Below are positions 55,658 through 64,000 of a stretch of 64,000 nucleotides of DNA, piece by piece. The stretch comes from Rosa chinensis (Eukaryota; Streptophyta; Magnoliopsida; Rosales; Rosaceae). The notes below the pieces were generated by a model that worked only from the letters and a program-made list of their open reading frames with translations, did no database searches and was not told the origin of the DNA. Position 1 is the first letter of the stretch. The number at the start of each line of letters is the position of its first letter. The DNA is taken from contig NC_037093.1 of NCBI RefSeq assembly GCF_002994745.2, positions 66,669,510 to 66,733,509 of the forward strand, read 5' to 3'. The translations under genes and the position numbers were made by a program.

Positions 55658-57406
55658 CAATGTAGGTCTATTGACTTTTGTCATTATATTTTCATACTCA
55701 TTTTGCCCCTTCAGTTAAATATAGAAACAAATTAATTGTTTTTAAGCATTTATTTATTTTTTCAATTTGAATTTTGAACCTATATATGATGAACCTGCAA
55801 TAATTCAAAATATAATTAGTATTATAATATTAGCAAATAGAGATGGGAAATCAACCTAATTGGAAAGTACAAAAAAAAGTTCATCAAAACATTTTAACTA
55901 AAAGATACGTATAACCTATTAAGAGGTATAAATTTAAAGTATACCATAAGTAAGAGACATACATTTACGGATTAATGTTCTTGTATTACTATAATCAAGA
56001 CATGTACCTAAGTAAGAGATATAAATTTAAGAATTAGATTTCTTCTATTGTATGTATAAATAATCGAGATATATACAAAGTAAGAGATATTGGGATTAAC
56101 TCTCTTCTATTGTAGGTGCACCATAAGTAAGAGATACGTACCTAAGTAAAAGATATATGTTTACGGATTAATGTTCTTTGATTACTATAATTGAGATATG
56201 TACCTAAGTAAGAGATATAAATTTACGGATTAGTTTTCTTCTATTATAGGTATAAATAATTGAGATACATATGGTGAAAAAAACTACCTAAATATGAGGT
56301 ATACTGAAATGCTGAATTTTTTAACTCTTAATATATCTACCACACAAATTGCGTAATGTTTACCTTAGAATAAGGTTACAATAGTGGTTTGTCAACCTAC
56401 AATATATACACACATGTACCGGTAAGTTAAGAAGAAGAAGAAGAAAAATAGCTACAATCCATGGATGGAAGAAAAAGAAAATCGAACACCAAAAAGATCA
56501 TAATCGTATAGGGCAGACTAGAAAATACATTGACCATAGAAAGCTTAGAGTTAAAGAAGGAGAACCACGTTCATAAAAAACTTGACACTACATACAAGAG
56601 CCATAATCATAGAAGTTTTGGTGTTAAAGAGGAAAAATATTATCAAAAAATTGCTTTAGAAAGATTCCTAACTTATAGAAGATATCTTTTAAATTAGAAT
56701 AATTTTATGAATGATTTACATTAAATATGATATTCAATGTCATATCAATTCCTTAACTTTATACCGGATCTTTAAAAATAATTTAAGAAAGATTACATCA
56801 AATATGATATTAAGTTACTAATCATATTGCTAATTTTAATCATATTAATTAAGGGTTGAGTCAGCAAGATGGAAAAGGAAGATGGAAAAAAGAATCCTAT
56901 TAGTCTTGCCTTAATTTTAATCCTACAAGCAAAATTAATTCTTGCCTTAATTTTAATCCTATTAGTCTTGTAAAAAAAAATTTAATGAGGATTGAGTCAG
57001 CAAGATGGAAAAATAAATAAATCTAAGGTGGCAGCTAAGTCATTGGACAGCAATTAACAAGAAAAATTGATGCAGACTATAATCAATATAGCCATATAGG
57101 GTCTAGCTTTTGGACTTTAATCAAATTAACTTCTTTTTTTTTTCGCTTCAATTTTAAAGTGATTAACACAGCCTTCTAAGATGAGGCCCGACCGTCACAA
57201 ACTCCATTTCTGCAAGAAGTTGCTACCCTCGATTGGTTTTACTTGACTTGAGGTCTCATGAGTTAAAACCTTGTCATACGACATATTGCATTAAATATTG
57301 AAAACGTATTTGGTGCGGCAGATGGGTGTAACATCAAAACCTATAATGAAGCGTGACCACCGATGAGCTGTGATAAGTGTGAGTGAGCTAAGCTGCTAAG
57401 GGTTTT

Positions 57407-57438
<32 letters not shown>

Positions 57439-57611
57439 CGTGACCATTTTTTCCTCTCCGAATCACCATCGGCCTCCGTCAACTCAGTCGACCGTGTGAA
57501 TGTTCTATCAGTACAAATGCCTTTGTCTATGATCATCTTTCTACTCTAACTTATCAACTCTGTTTAAAATCCTTTTCTTTTGGTCGTGTGTCCTTTCTGT
57601 GAGTTCATTTC
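55658..57611. other. AT-rich region with repeats, upstream of RLK3
   Basis: No gene visible. It holds the GTAAGAGATA array (55944-56275), a duplicated phrase (GGTTGAGTCAGCAAGATGGAAAA near 56854 and 56992, with CTTGCCTTAATTTTAATCCTA near 56907 and 56942), and an A-run at about 57412-57438 that may mark an old retroposition. The RLK3 promoter should lie in the last few hundred bases. I see no convincing TATA box there. Confidence 0.6.
55944..56275. repeat. Imperfect tandem array of AAGTAAGAGATA units
   Basis: Units such as ACCTAAGTAAGAGATATAAATTTACGGATTA, then TCTTCTATTGTAGGTATAAATAAT.GAGATA, repeat four or five times with a period of about 80-100 bp and heavy divergence. Confidence 0.8.
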
Positions 57612-60014
57612 ATGGATCCTCTGTTTCTCATTCTACTTCTCTCTCTGGCCATCACTTCTCCAACTTCATCTTCAACCTCCGACTCATTGAGTGAAGGGTC
57701 ATCTCTCTCTGTAGAGAAACCAGAAGATGTTCTGATTTCACCTGCTGGTGTTTTCACCGCCGGCTTTCATCAAGTTGGCAACAACTCATATTGCATTGCC
57801 ATTTGGTTCAACGAGCCATCATCATCATCGTCACCAGACTCCTACCAGAACCGAACTGTAGTCTGGATGGCAAATCGTGACCAACCAGTCAACGGGAAGC
57901 GCTCAATGCTCTCCCTCCTCAAAACTGGTAATCTCATCTTAACTGATGCTGCTCAATCCCATGTTTGGACTACAACCACCACCTCAATCTCCCCTGCCCG
58001 TTTAAGCCTCCACGACTCCGGTAATCTGGTTCTGCTTAATCTGAAGACGAAGGTTGTTCTATGGCAGAGCTTTGACTCCCCAACTGATACCCTTCTTCCA
58101 CTCCAACCATTCACCAGAACCGCCATACTTGTCTCCTCCAGAAGCCAGAGCAACTTCTCCTCTGGCTTCTATAAGCTCTTCTTCGATAATGATAACCTTC
58201 TCCGACTACTCTTTGACGGCCCTGAGATTTCTAGTGTCTACTGGCCCAACCCTGCATATGTGAGCTGGGATAATGAAAGGTCTACTTACAACAGCAGTAG
58301 AACTGCCGTGCTTGATTCCTTGGGCAGTTTTGCCTCTTCGGACAATCTGACTTTTCTTGCAGCTGATTATGGTGCAAAGTTGCAGAGAAGATTGACTATT
58401 GATTTTGATGGAAATGTTCGATTGTATAGCCGAAAAATGCCAGGAGAGAGTTGGGTGGTTTCATGGCAAGCCTTTTCAGACCCTTGTGTGATTCATGGAA
58501 TTTGTGGAGCAAACAGCATCTGTAGCTATGATCCCAGTTCTGGTAGGAAATGCTCTTGCCTTTCAGGATATCAGATGGAAAATCATACTGATTGGTCTTC
58601 GGGGTGTCAACCGGAATTTCAATTCTCTTATGGAGAAGGTGAGTCTCGTTTTCTCCAACTTGCCCAAGTTGAGTTCTATGGTTACGATTATAATGAGTAC
58701 CAAAATTATAGCTATGGTGATTGTGAGAAAAGATGCTTGGTACTGGATAACTGCAAGGGGTTTCAGTACACCTTTGATTCTGGTGTTTATAAGTGTAATC
58801 CCAAGACGCAGTTGCGAAGTGGGCACAGGTGGAACACTCAAGGTTACTTCTATCTGAGACTGCCCAAGGCTCACCTCTTCTCTAACACAGACATAAAGCC
58901 CCTGACGAACCTTGGTTTTAGTTGCACAGAAAAAGTTGTTGATCTCGGGAGGGAGTATGTTAAAGATCGTGTCAGTAAGCCAGAGAAATTCCTGCTTTGG
59001 TTTGCCTATGGAGTTGGGGGAGTTGAAATCATTTGTATCATTTTGGTTTGGGGTTTATTGAGCAGTACATTCTCAAAATCAAATGAAGATATTCACGGCT
59101 ACCTTCTTACTGCAACCGGGTTCAAAAGATTTGGCTACGCTGAGCTCAAGACTGCAACGCGGGGTTTTAGTGAAGAAATTGGGAGAGGAGCAGGAGGAGT
59201 TGTTTACAAAGGCATATTGGCTGATCAGCGAGTGGCAGCGATTAAGCTGCTCGGTGAAGCTAACCAAGCAGAAGCCGAATTTCTAGCAGAAGCTAGTACT
59301 ATTGAGAAGGTGAATCATATGAACTTGATCGAGATGTGGGGATATTGCTCAGAGGGAAAGCACAGGCTTCTTGTTTATGAGTACATGGAGCATGGTTCCT
59401 TGGCACAGAAGTTAGCTTCCCATGAGCTTGATTGGGAGAATAGGTTTGAGATTGCTGTCGGCACTGCAAAGGGTCTAGCTTATTTGCACGAAGAGTGCTT
59501 GGAGTGGGTTCTACATTGTGATGTAAAGCCTCAAAACATACTGTTGGACTCCAATTTTCAACCAAAGGTTGCAGATTTCGGGCTCTCCAAGATTCTTAAC
59601 AGAGATGAGCTCAGGAATTCAAGCTTTTCAAGGATACGAGGAACCAGAGGTTACATTGCTCCGGAGTGGGTGTATAATCTTCCCATCACATCCAAAGTGG
59701 ATGTATACAGCTATGGAGTGGTTGTATTGGAGATGGTGACCGGAAAGAACCCGACAATGGATGTGGAAATCACTGATGGTGAGCAGAGAAGACTAATTAT
59801 GTGGGTGAGGGAGAAACTAAATGGAACTGAAATTGCGTCCAGAATCGGAGAGATCATAGATCCCTCGTTTGAAGGCAACTATGATGTGGAAAAGATGGAA
59901 ATTTTGTTAACAGTAGCTTTACATTGTGTGGAAGAAGACAAAGATTCAAGACCAACCATGAGTCAAGTCGTTGAGATGCTTCAACACCACGGCAAAGAAT
60001 CTCAGTGGCAATGA
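57612..60014 (+). CDS. RLK3: intact G-type lectin S-receptor-like Ser/Thr kinase (ZmPK1-like)
   Basis: 800 residues without an intron, the usual size for this family. Residues 1-22 are a signal peptide (MDPLFLILLLSLAITS). About 24-150 is a B-lectin domain (VWMANRDQPVNG), then an S-locus-glycoprotein region, an EGF-like Cys cluster from about 292 (CVIHGICGANSIC), a PAN-like segment to about 420 and a transmembrane helix at about 460-483 (FLLWFAYGVGGVEIICII). The kinase runs from about 507: GRGAGG at 524-529, ATP-binding K545, HCD at 635-637 (non-RD, typical of immune-type receptors), DFG at 655-657 and APE at 683-685. It should act at the plasma membrane, binding an extracellular ligand and phosphorylating cytosolic targets. 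The ligand is unknown. The start gives the signal peptide directly. RLK1 is a very close duplicate and RLK2 a diverged one. Confidence 0.96.
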   Translation: MDPLFLILLLSLAITSPTSSSTSDSLSEGSSLSVEKPEDVLISPAGVFTAGFHQVGNNSYCIAIWFNEPSSSSSPDSYQNRTVVWMANRDQPVNGKRSMLSLLKTGNLILTDAAQSHVWTTTTTSISPARLSLHDSGNLVLLNLKTKVVLWQSFDSPTDTLLPLQPFTRTAILVSSRSQSNFSSGFYKLFFDNDNLLRLLFDGPEISSVYWPNPAYVSWDNERSTYNSSRTAVLDSLGSFASSDNLTFLAADYGAKLQRRLTIDFDGNVRLYSRKMPGESWVVSWQAFSDPCVIHGICGANSICSYDPSSGRKCSCLSGYQMENHTDWSSGCQPEFQFSYGEGESRFLQLAQVEFYGYDYNEYQNYSYGDCEKRCLVLDNCKGFQYTFDSGVYKCNPKTQLRSGHRWNTQGYFYLRLPKAHLFSNTDIKPLTNLGFSCTEKVVDLGREYVKDRVSKPEKFLLWFAYGVGGVEIICIILVWGLLSSTFSKSNEDIHGYLLTATGFKRFGYAELKTATRGFSEEIGRGAGGVVYKGILADQRVAAIKLLGEANQAEAEFLAEASTIEKVNHMNLIEMWGYCSEGKHRLLVYEYMEHGSLAQKLASHELDWENRFEIAVGTAKGLAYLHEECLEWVLHCDVKPQNILLDSNFQPKVADFGLSKILNRDELRNSSFSRIRGTRGYIAPEWVYNLPITSKVDVYSYGVVVLEMVTGKNPTMDVEITDGEQRRLIMWVREKLNGTEIASRIGEIIDPSFEGNYDVEKMEILLTVALHCVEEDKDSRPTMSQVVEMLQHHGKESQWQ

Positions 60015-60168
60015 GTTTGTTGCAGTTGACAAGTTTTTGGTAAAAACTTCTAATGAATGTACTCTCTATATAGTTCATATTGTAATTCTATTTCCTCCCT
60101 TGCATATGTTTTGATTTTGTAAATGCTTCATGCATGTTCACCTGTAATGTAATGCTAATTTGGATAGA

Positions 60169-60174
60169 AATAAA
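60169..60174 (+). promoter_or_regulatory. RLK3 poly(A) signal AATAAA
   Basis: Lies 155 bases after the stop, in a 3' UTR shared with RLK1. The RLK1/RLK3 similarity ends near 60190, just before the Copia C insertion. Confidence 0.6.
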
Positions 60175-60202
60175 TCTTTTGAAGAAAGGAAAATAGAAGA
60201 GT

Positions 60203-60818
60203 TGTCAAACGGTGTATATATGTGATATATACAGAACTAAGAGGTGATTATGACATGTATTGAAAAGGTGTTTCAGACCAATTAATATTGCTGATTTTGA
60301 ATTCAAAATCAAACAATATCTGTTGGCAATTGTATATAACTGTTGGTGAAGAGTTATAACTCAAACTGAAATGGTCTGATAACATTTTCAAAAGGTATAA
60401 CTACTCCTATATATTATGATTAGTTCTCTGCAGAAGGAGAGATGTGGACCTGCTTCTTCTTCTCTGTTTCTTTCTTCCAAATCATTCAATCAATCTCCCT
60501 CTCTCTTACAAAAATAAAATCTAGAAACCATAAAACTGCAGATATAGTTTCTAGTAACCTTGAGTCTCTTGAAAACCTTTAATCGAGTGTTGGGTTGATC
60601 TTCGTAAGTGCAAGACGCCGATCAACAATAGCAGGATTGCTAGGCTTCATTGTATCCTAAAGACTTATTTGATCAAACCCCTTTGCACACAAGTTAAGTG
60701 GGGCAAATATAGTCTAAAGGAAAGCGTAAATTCTTACGTGCCTTTGAAGCAATTTTCCTTTACTAGCCATAACCTACAGACCCAGAGATTCAACAATCTT
60801 TAGACTATATTTTCTGCT
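60203..60818 (+). repeat. Copia C presumed 5' LTR and leader
   Basis: The start is inferred from the break in similarity between the RLK1 and RLK3 3' flanks and from the TG. The end is not determined (candidate CA ends at 60794-60795). The downstream LTR is outside the window, so neither the boundaries nor the TSD can be checked. Confidence 0.45.
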
Positions 60819-63035
60819 ATGGTATCTTTGAAGGAGTTTACTGCAAACTTTGTTAAACTTGATCGTTTTGATGGAGCAAATTTCAGACGATGGCAAAAGA
60901 AATTGCACTTCCTGCTTTCAAGCCTAAAGGTGGTCTATGTGCTTACTACTCCAAAACCTCAAGAAATAGAAGATGAAACTCTTGCTGCACAGCGTGATCG
61001 AGTTAAGTGGGAACAAGATGATTATATTTGCAAGGGCCATATTTGTAACTCCATGTCTGATGCATTATTTGATATCTACCATGAGATGACTATTGCAAAG
61101 GAAATATGGGACGCACTTGAGGTTAAGTATATCACACATGATGCTACCAGTAAGAAATTTCTTATCTCAAAGTTTTTCAATTATAAGATGACTGATGATA
61201 GATCAATTGTTGAACAATTCCATGAGATTATGCATATATACAATCAGTTCAATCAATTTAAAATGCATATGGATGATTCTATAATTGTATCTACAATTAT
61301 GGATAAACTTCCACCATCTTGGAAGGAATGCAAAAAGAGCCTCAAACATAAGAAAGAGGACATGTCCATAGAGCAATTGGGGACTCATCTTCGCATTGAA
61401 GAAGAATGCAGAGCCCGTGAGAAAACTGATGAATCTAATCCCTCCTCCAAAATTCATATGGTTGATGAAGGGCCTAAAAACCCAAAAATCAGCCATGAGA
61501 ATAATAAGAGGAAGGGAAACTTTTCCAAGAAAAGCTCCCAAGGTCAGAGCGCAAACAAAAAGAAAAAAGGAGGATGTTTCTTTTGTGGAAAGTTTGGTCA
61601 CTTCAAGAAAGATTGTCGTCATCTCAAGAACAAACAAGGAACCAACAATGAAAATTTTGTGGCAATGATTTCTGAAATTAATATCATGGAGGATGCTGAA
61701 GCTTGGTGGATAGACTCTGGTGCTACAAAGCATGTTTACAAGAACAAAAATATGTTCAAAACATATGAACCAAGTGGAGATGACAACGTACTCTACATGG
61801 GAAACTCTTCTACTTCAACTATCAAAGGCAAAGGGACAATTGAATTAGAATTCACATCAGGAAAAATTCTTACTCTTACTGATGTCTACCATGTTCCAGA
61901 AGTTAGAAAGAATTTAGTCTCTGCAAGTCTCTTGAATAGGTTTGGTTTTAAGCTTGTCATTGAATCAGACAAGTTTATTCTGACCAAGGGTGGTATTTTT
62001 GTTGGGAAAGGGTATATGTGTGATGGAATGTTCAAACTTAATATTAATAAAGTATCTACTATTTCTGTTTACATGCTTGATTCTTTATCTTTATGGCATA
62101 ATAGGCTAGGACATGTTAATACTAGAAATTTAAATAACATGGCAAATCTAGATTTAATTCCAAAACCTGTGACTGATATGCCTGATAAATGTTCTACTTG
62201 CTTGCAAACAAAACTGACTAGAAAGCCTTTTCCTAAGATTGAAAGAACCTCTACTTTGCTACAGATTATTCATAGCGATGTTTGTGATTTACATAGTACA
62301 CCTACTAGAGGAGGAAAGAAATATTTTGTGACTTTCATAGATGACTTTAGTAGATTCTGTTATGTTTATCTTATACTTTCTAAGGATGAAGTTCTGGAAA
62401 AATTTAAGAGATATAAAAATGAAGTGGAGAATCTTTGTGAAAGCAGAATAAAATATCTACGATCGGATAGAGGAGGAGAGTATCATTTTCCTTCGTATTT
62501 TGAATCAATAGGTGTTGTACATGAAACTTCAATAGCCTATACTCCACAGCAAAACGGAGTTGCTGAAAGGAAAAATAGGACCCTTGTAGAGATGGTTAAT
62601 GCAATGCTTCAAAACTCTTACTTGAGTAAGGGATATTGGGGAGAAGCTTTGCTCACTGCTTGTTACATCCTAAATAGGGTACCTTCTAAGGCATTAAAAA
62701 TCACACCTTATGAACTATGGTTTAAAAGAAAGCCCAACTTAAACTACCTTAAAGTTTGGGGTTGTAGAGCCATAGTTAGGTTACCTGAACCAAAGATAAA
62801 GAAGTTGGGACCAAAGGCAATAGAATGCATTTTCTTAGGATATGCAGAACATAGCAAGGGATATAGATTTCTTGTTATAGAACCCAATGATTCTATATCA
62901 GTTAACACTGTAATAGAGTCAAGAGATGCTGAATTTTATGAAAATAAGTACACTTCTTTATCTAAAAATAAGAATGAAGTGGTGGAGGTTTTGCCAAGAA
63001 ACAATGATAGTGAATCAAATTCACCTAATATCTAG
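60819..63035 (+). CDS. Copia C gag-protease-integrase polyprotein (frameshifted before RT)
   Basis: 738 codons, open throughout. Gag/UBN2 occupies about 1-210 (FDGANFRRWQKKLHFLL, AKEIWDALEVKY). A zinc knuckle follows with C253, C256, H261 and C266. The aspartic protease has D299 in WWIDSGATKHV, and the GAG-pre-integrase reads SLWHNRLGHVNTRNL. The integrase core has D487, D550 and E583, with only 32 residues between the last two, fewer than the common 35. The C-terminal region is PYELWFKRKPNLNYLKVWGC, IFLGYAEHSKGYRFL. The stop at 63033-63035 comes just before RT, which continues in another frame, so a one-base change near 63030 separates them. This is the best-preserved retroelement frame in the window. 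Confidence 0.93.
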   Translation: MVSLKEFTANFVKLDRFDGANFRRWQKKLHFLLSSLKVVYVLTTPKPQEIEDETLAAQRDRVKWEQDDYICKGHICNSMSDALFDIYHEMTIAKEIWDALEVKYITHDATSKKFLISKFFNYKMTDDRSIVEQFHEIMHIYNQFNQFKMHMDDSIIVSTIMDKLPPSWKECKKSLKHKKEDMSIEQLGTHLRIEEECRAREKTDESNPSSKIHMVDEGPKNPKISHENNKRKGNFSKKSSQGQSANKKKKGGCFFCGKFGHFKKDCRHLKNKQGTNNENFVAMISEINIMEDAEAWWIDSGATKHVYKNKNMFKTYEPSGDDNVLYMGNSSTSTIKGKGTIELEFTSGKILTLTDVYHVPEVRKNLVSASLLNRFGFKLVIESDKFILTKGGIFVGKGYMCDGMFKLNINKVSTISVYMLDSLSLWHNRLGHVNTRNLNNMANLDLIPKPVTDMPDKCSTCLQTKLTRKPFPKIERTSTLLQIIHSDVCDLHSTPTRGGKKYFVTFIDDFSRFCYVYLILSKDEVLEKFKRYKNEVENLCESRIKYLRSDRGGEYHFPSYFESIGVVHETSIAYTPQQNGVAERKNRTLVEMVNAMLQNSYLSKGYWGEALLTACYILNRVPSKALKITPYELWFKRKPNLNYLKVWGCRAIVRLPEPKIKKLGPKAIECIFLGYAEHSKGYRFLVIEPNDSISVNTVIESRDAEFYENKYTSLSKNKNEVVEVLPRNNDSESNSPNI

Positions 63036-63039
63036 ACTT

Positions 63040-64000
63040 TGTAGTGAGTCTGCTGAACATACAGAAATTAGAAGAAGTAAACGAAGAAGGATAGAAAAAA
63101 TTTTTGGACCAGATTTTATTGTGTACCTTGTAGAAGGTACAAGAGACTCACACAAAAGGCAAACAATGGTTACACCTAGTATAGAGTCTGATCCTCTTAC
63201 TTATGAGGATGCAATGAAATCACAAGATGATTCTTTCTGGAAGGAAGCTATTAATGATAAGATGGATTCTATCATTGGAAACAAGACCTGGAAATTGGTA
63301 GATCTACCTCATGGTTCAAAACCAATAGGATGTAAGTGGATATTTAAAAAGAAAATGAAAGTTGATGGAACCATTGACAAGTCTAAAGCAAGGTTAGTAG
63401 CCAAGGGGTTTACACAAAAAGAAGGAATAGATTATTTTGACACCTATGCTCCAGTTGCTAGAATTTCCACCATAAGGGTACTTATAGCTCTAGCTTCTAT
63501 CTATAAGTTTAATATACACCAAATGGATGTGAAGACGGCTTTCTTAAATGGTGAACTTGATGAGGAGATCTATATGCATCAACCCGAGGGGTTTGTCATG
63601 CCTGGACAAGAACAAAAAGTGTGCAAGTTAATTAAATCATTATATGGTTTAAAGCAAGCACCTAAACAATGGCATGAGAAGTTTGATAAGGTTATAATCT
63701 CCAATGGATTTAGAATTCATGAATCTGATAAGTGTGTCTATAGCAAGTTCAAAAATAACAAGGGTGTAATAATTTGTTTATATGTTGATGACATGCTTAT
63801 ATTTGGAACTGACATAGAAAGCATAGAATTAACTAAGAAATTCTTATCTTCTAGCTTTGATATGAAAGATATGGGAGAAGCTGATGTTATTCTAGGTATA
63901 AGAATTACAAGATGTAATGATGGTTTGATATTAACTCAATCACATTACATAGAAAAGATACTTAGGAAGTTCAACCATTTTGATACAAAATCAGTTTCTA
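63040..64000 (+). pseudogene. Copia C reverse transcriptase, continuing off the window
   Basis: Open in the frame of 63040 through 64000. It contains RRSKRRR, DPLTYEDAMKSQDDSFWKEAI, KWIFKKKMKVDGTIDKSKARL, QMDVKTAFLNGELDEEIYM, SLYGLKQAPKQWHEKFD and the catalytic ICLYVDDMLIFG (Tyr at 63781, both Asp present). It is colinear with the gag-integrase frame but shifted by one base. Apart from that shift the RT looks functional. RNase H and the 3' LTR lie beyond the window. Confidence 0.9.

Larger units (their letters stand above)
60203..64000 (+). mobile_element. Copia C: Ty1/Copia retrotransposon, 5' part, plus strand
   Basis: Sequence unrelated to the RLK flank starts at about 60203 (TGTCAAACGG). 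It contains a TATA-like CCTATATATTATG near 60408 and leads to a gag-pol frame at 60819 and an RT frame running off the window at 64000. The 5' LTR must lie within 60203-60818, but its end is unclear without the 3' copy. TGGTATC at 60820-60826 resembles the Met-tRNA primer-binding site and overlaps the start of the frame. The protein sequence differs strongly from Copia A and B, so it is a separate lineage. Confidence 0.85.

Noticed and set aside
57412..57438. Long A-run upstream of RLK3, considered as evidence that RLK3 is a retrocopy.
   Set aside because: The run lies 5' of the gene, and the intronless structure is normal for this RLK family. No TSD was found around the gene.

Overview
The window is plant nuclear DNA, most likely from a eudicot. 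The protein-coding content consists of G-type lectin receptor-like kinases (RLKs) of the ZmPK1 type, a plant MRG-type chromatin reader, and plant LTR retrotransposons of both superfamilies. Rosaceae is a plausible family from the general look of the RLK and retroelement sequences, but I cannot confirm this without a search. Only one host gene in the window has an unbroken reading frame: the RLK at 57612-60014. Everything else is broken host genes and several layers of nested mobile elements.

Layout. 1-10878: a kinase-domain fragment (RLK1) split by an unusual insertion made of two 615-bp LTR-like arms in inverted orientation around a 66-bp spacer (353-967 and 1034-10488). The right arm was later split by a degenerate Ty1/Copia element on the minus strand (Copia A, 1334-10168, TSD GACGA), which itself carries a 2.7-kb solo LTR (4060-6772, TSD CAGCG). 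11729-14146: a second RLK (RLK2), full length except for one in-frame stop. 14255 to about 21335: a second, 5'-truncated copy of the same Copia family (Copia B) with another solo LTR inside. 21527-24320: a solo LTR on the minus strand. 24402-33600: a LARD-like element with 1615-bp LTRs, one of which carries a PIF/Harbinger derivative.

33767-52848: exons of an MRG-family gene, with a 542-bp solo LTR in one intron. Its last coding exon is split by a 17.4-kb Ty3/Gypsy element of Tat/Ogre type (35358-52792, TSD CTTCC). That element carries gag-pol on the minus strand, a second RNase H of the Tat kind, and on the opposite strand a spliced-looking plant-mobile-domain (PMD) gene. It was in turn hit by a solo LTR and by a hAT-like element. 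53269-55647: a Mutator-like element with a 10-bp TSD and possible captured gene sequence. 55658-57611: AT-rich repeats. 57612-60014: intact RLK3. About 60203-64000: the 5' part of a third Copia element on the plus strand, of a different lineage from A and B, with one frameshift, running off the window.

Function. RLK1 and RLK3 are close tandem duplicates, nearly identical through the kinase and into the 3' UTR. RLK2 is a more diverged paralogue. They look like a plasma-membrane receptor cluster under birth-and-death evolution, with transposons doing much of the damage. Most stops in the Gypsy element are TAG or TGA where CAG, TGG or CGA would fit, as expected if methylated cytosines decay in a silenced element. 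I found no rRNA, tRNA, CRISPR or bacterial-type features. The features most worth following up are the inverted-LTR insertion, the antisense PMD gene inside the Tat-like element, and the Mutator-like element with gene-like cargo.
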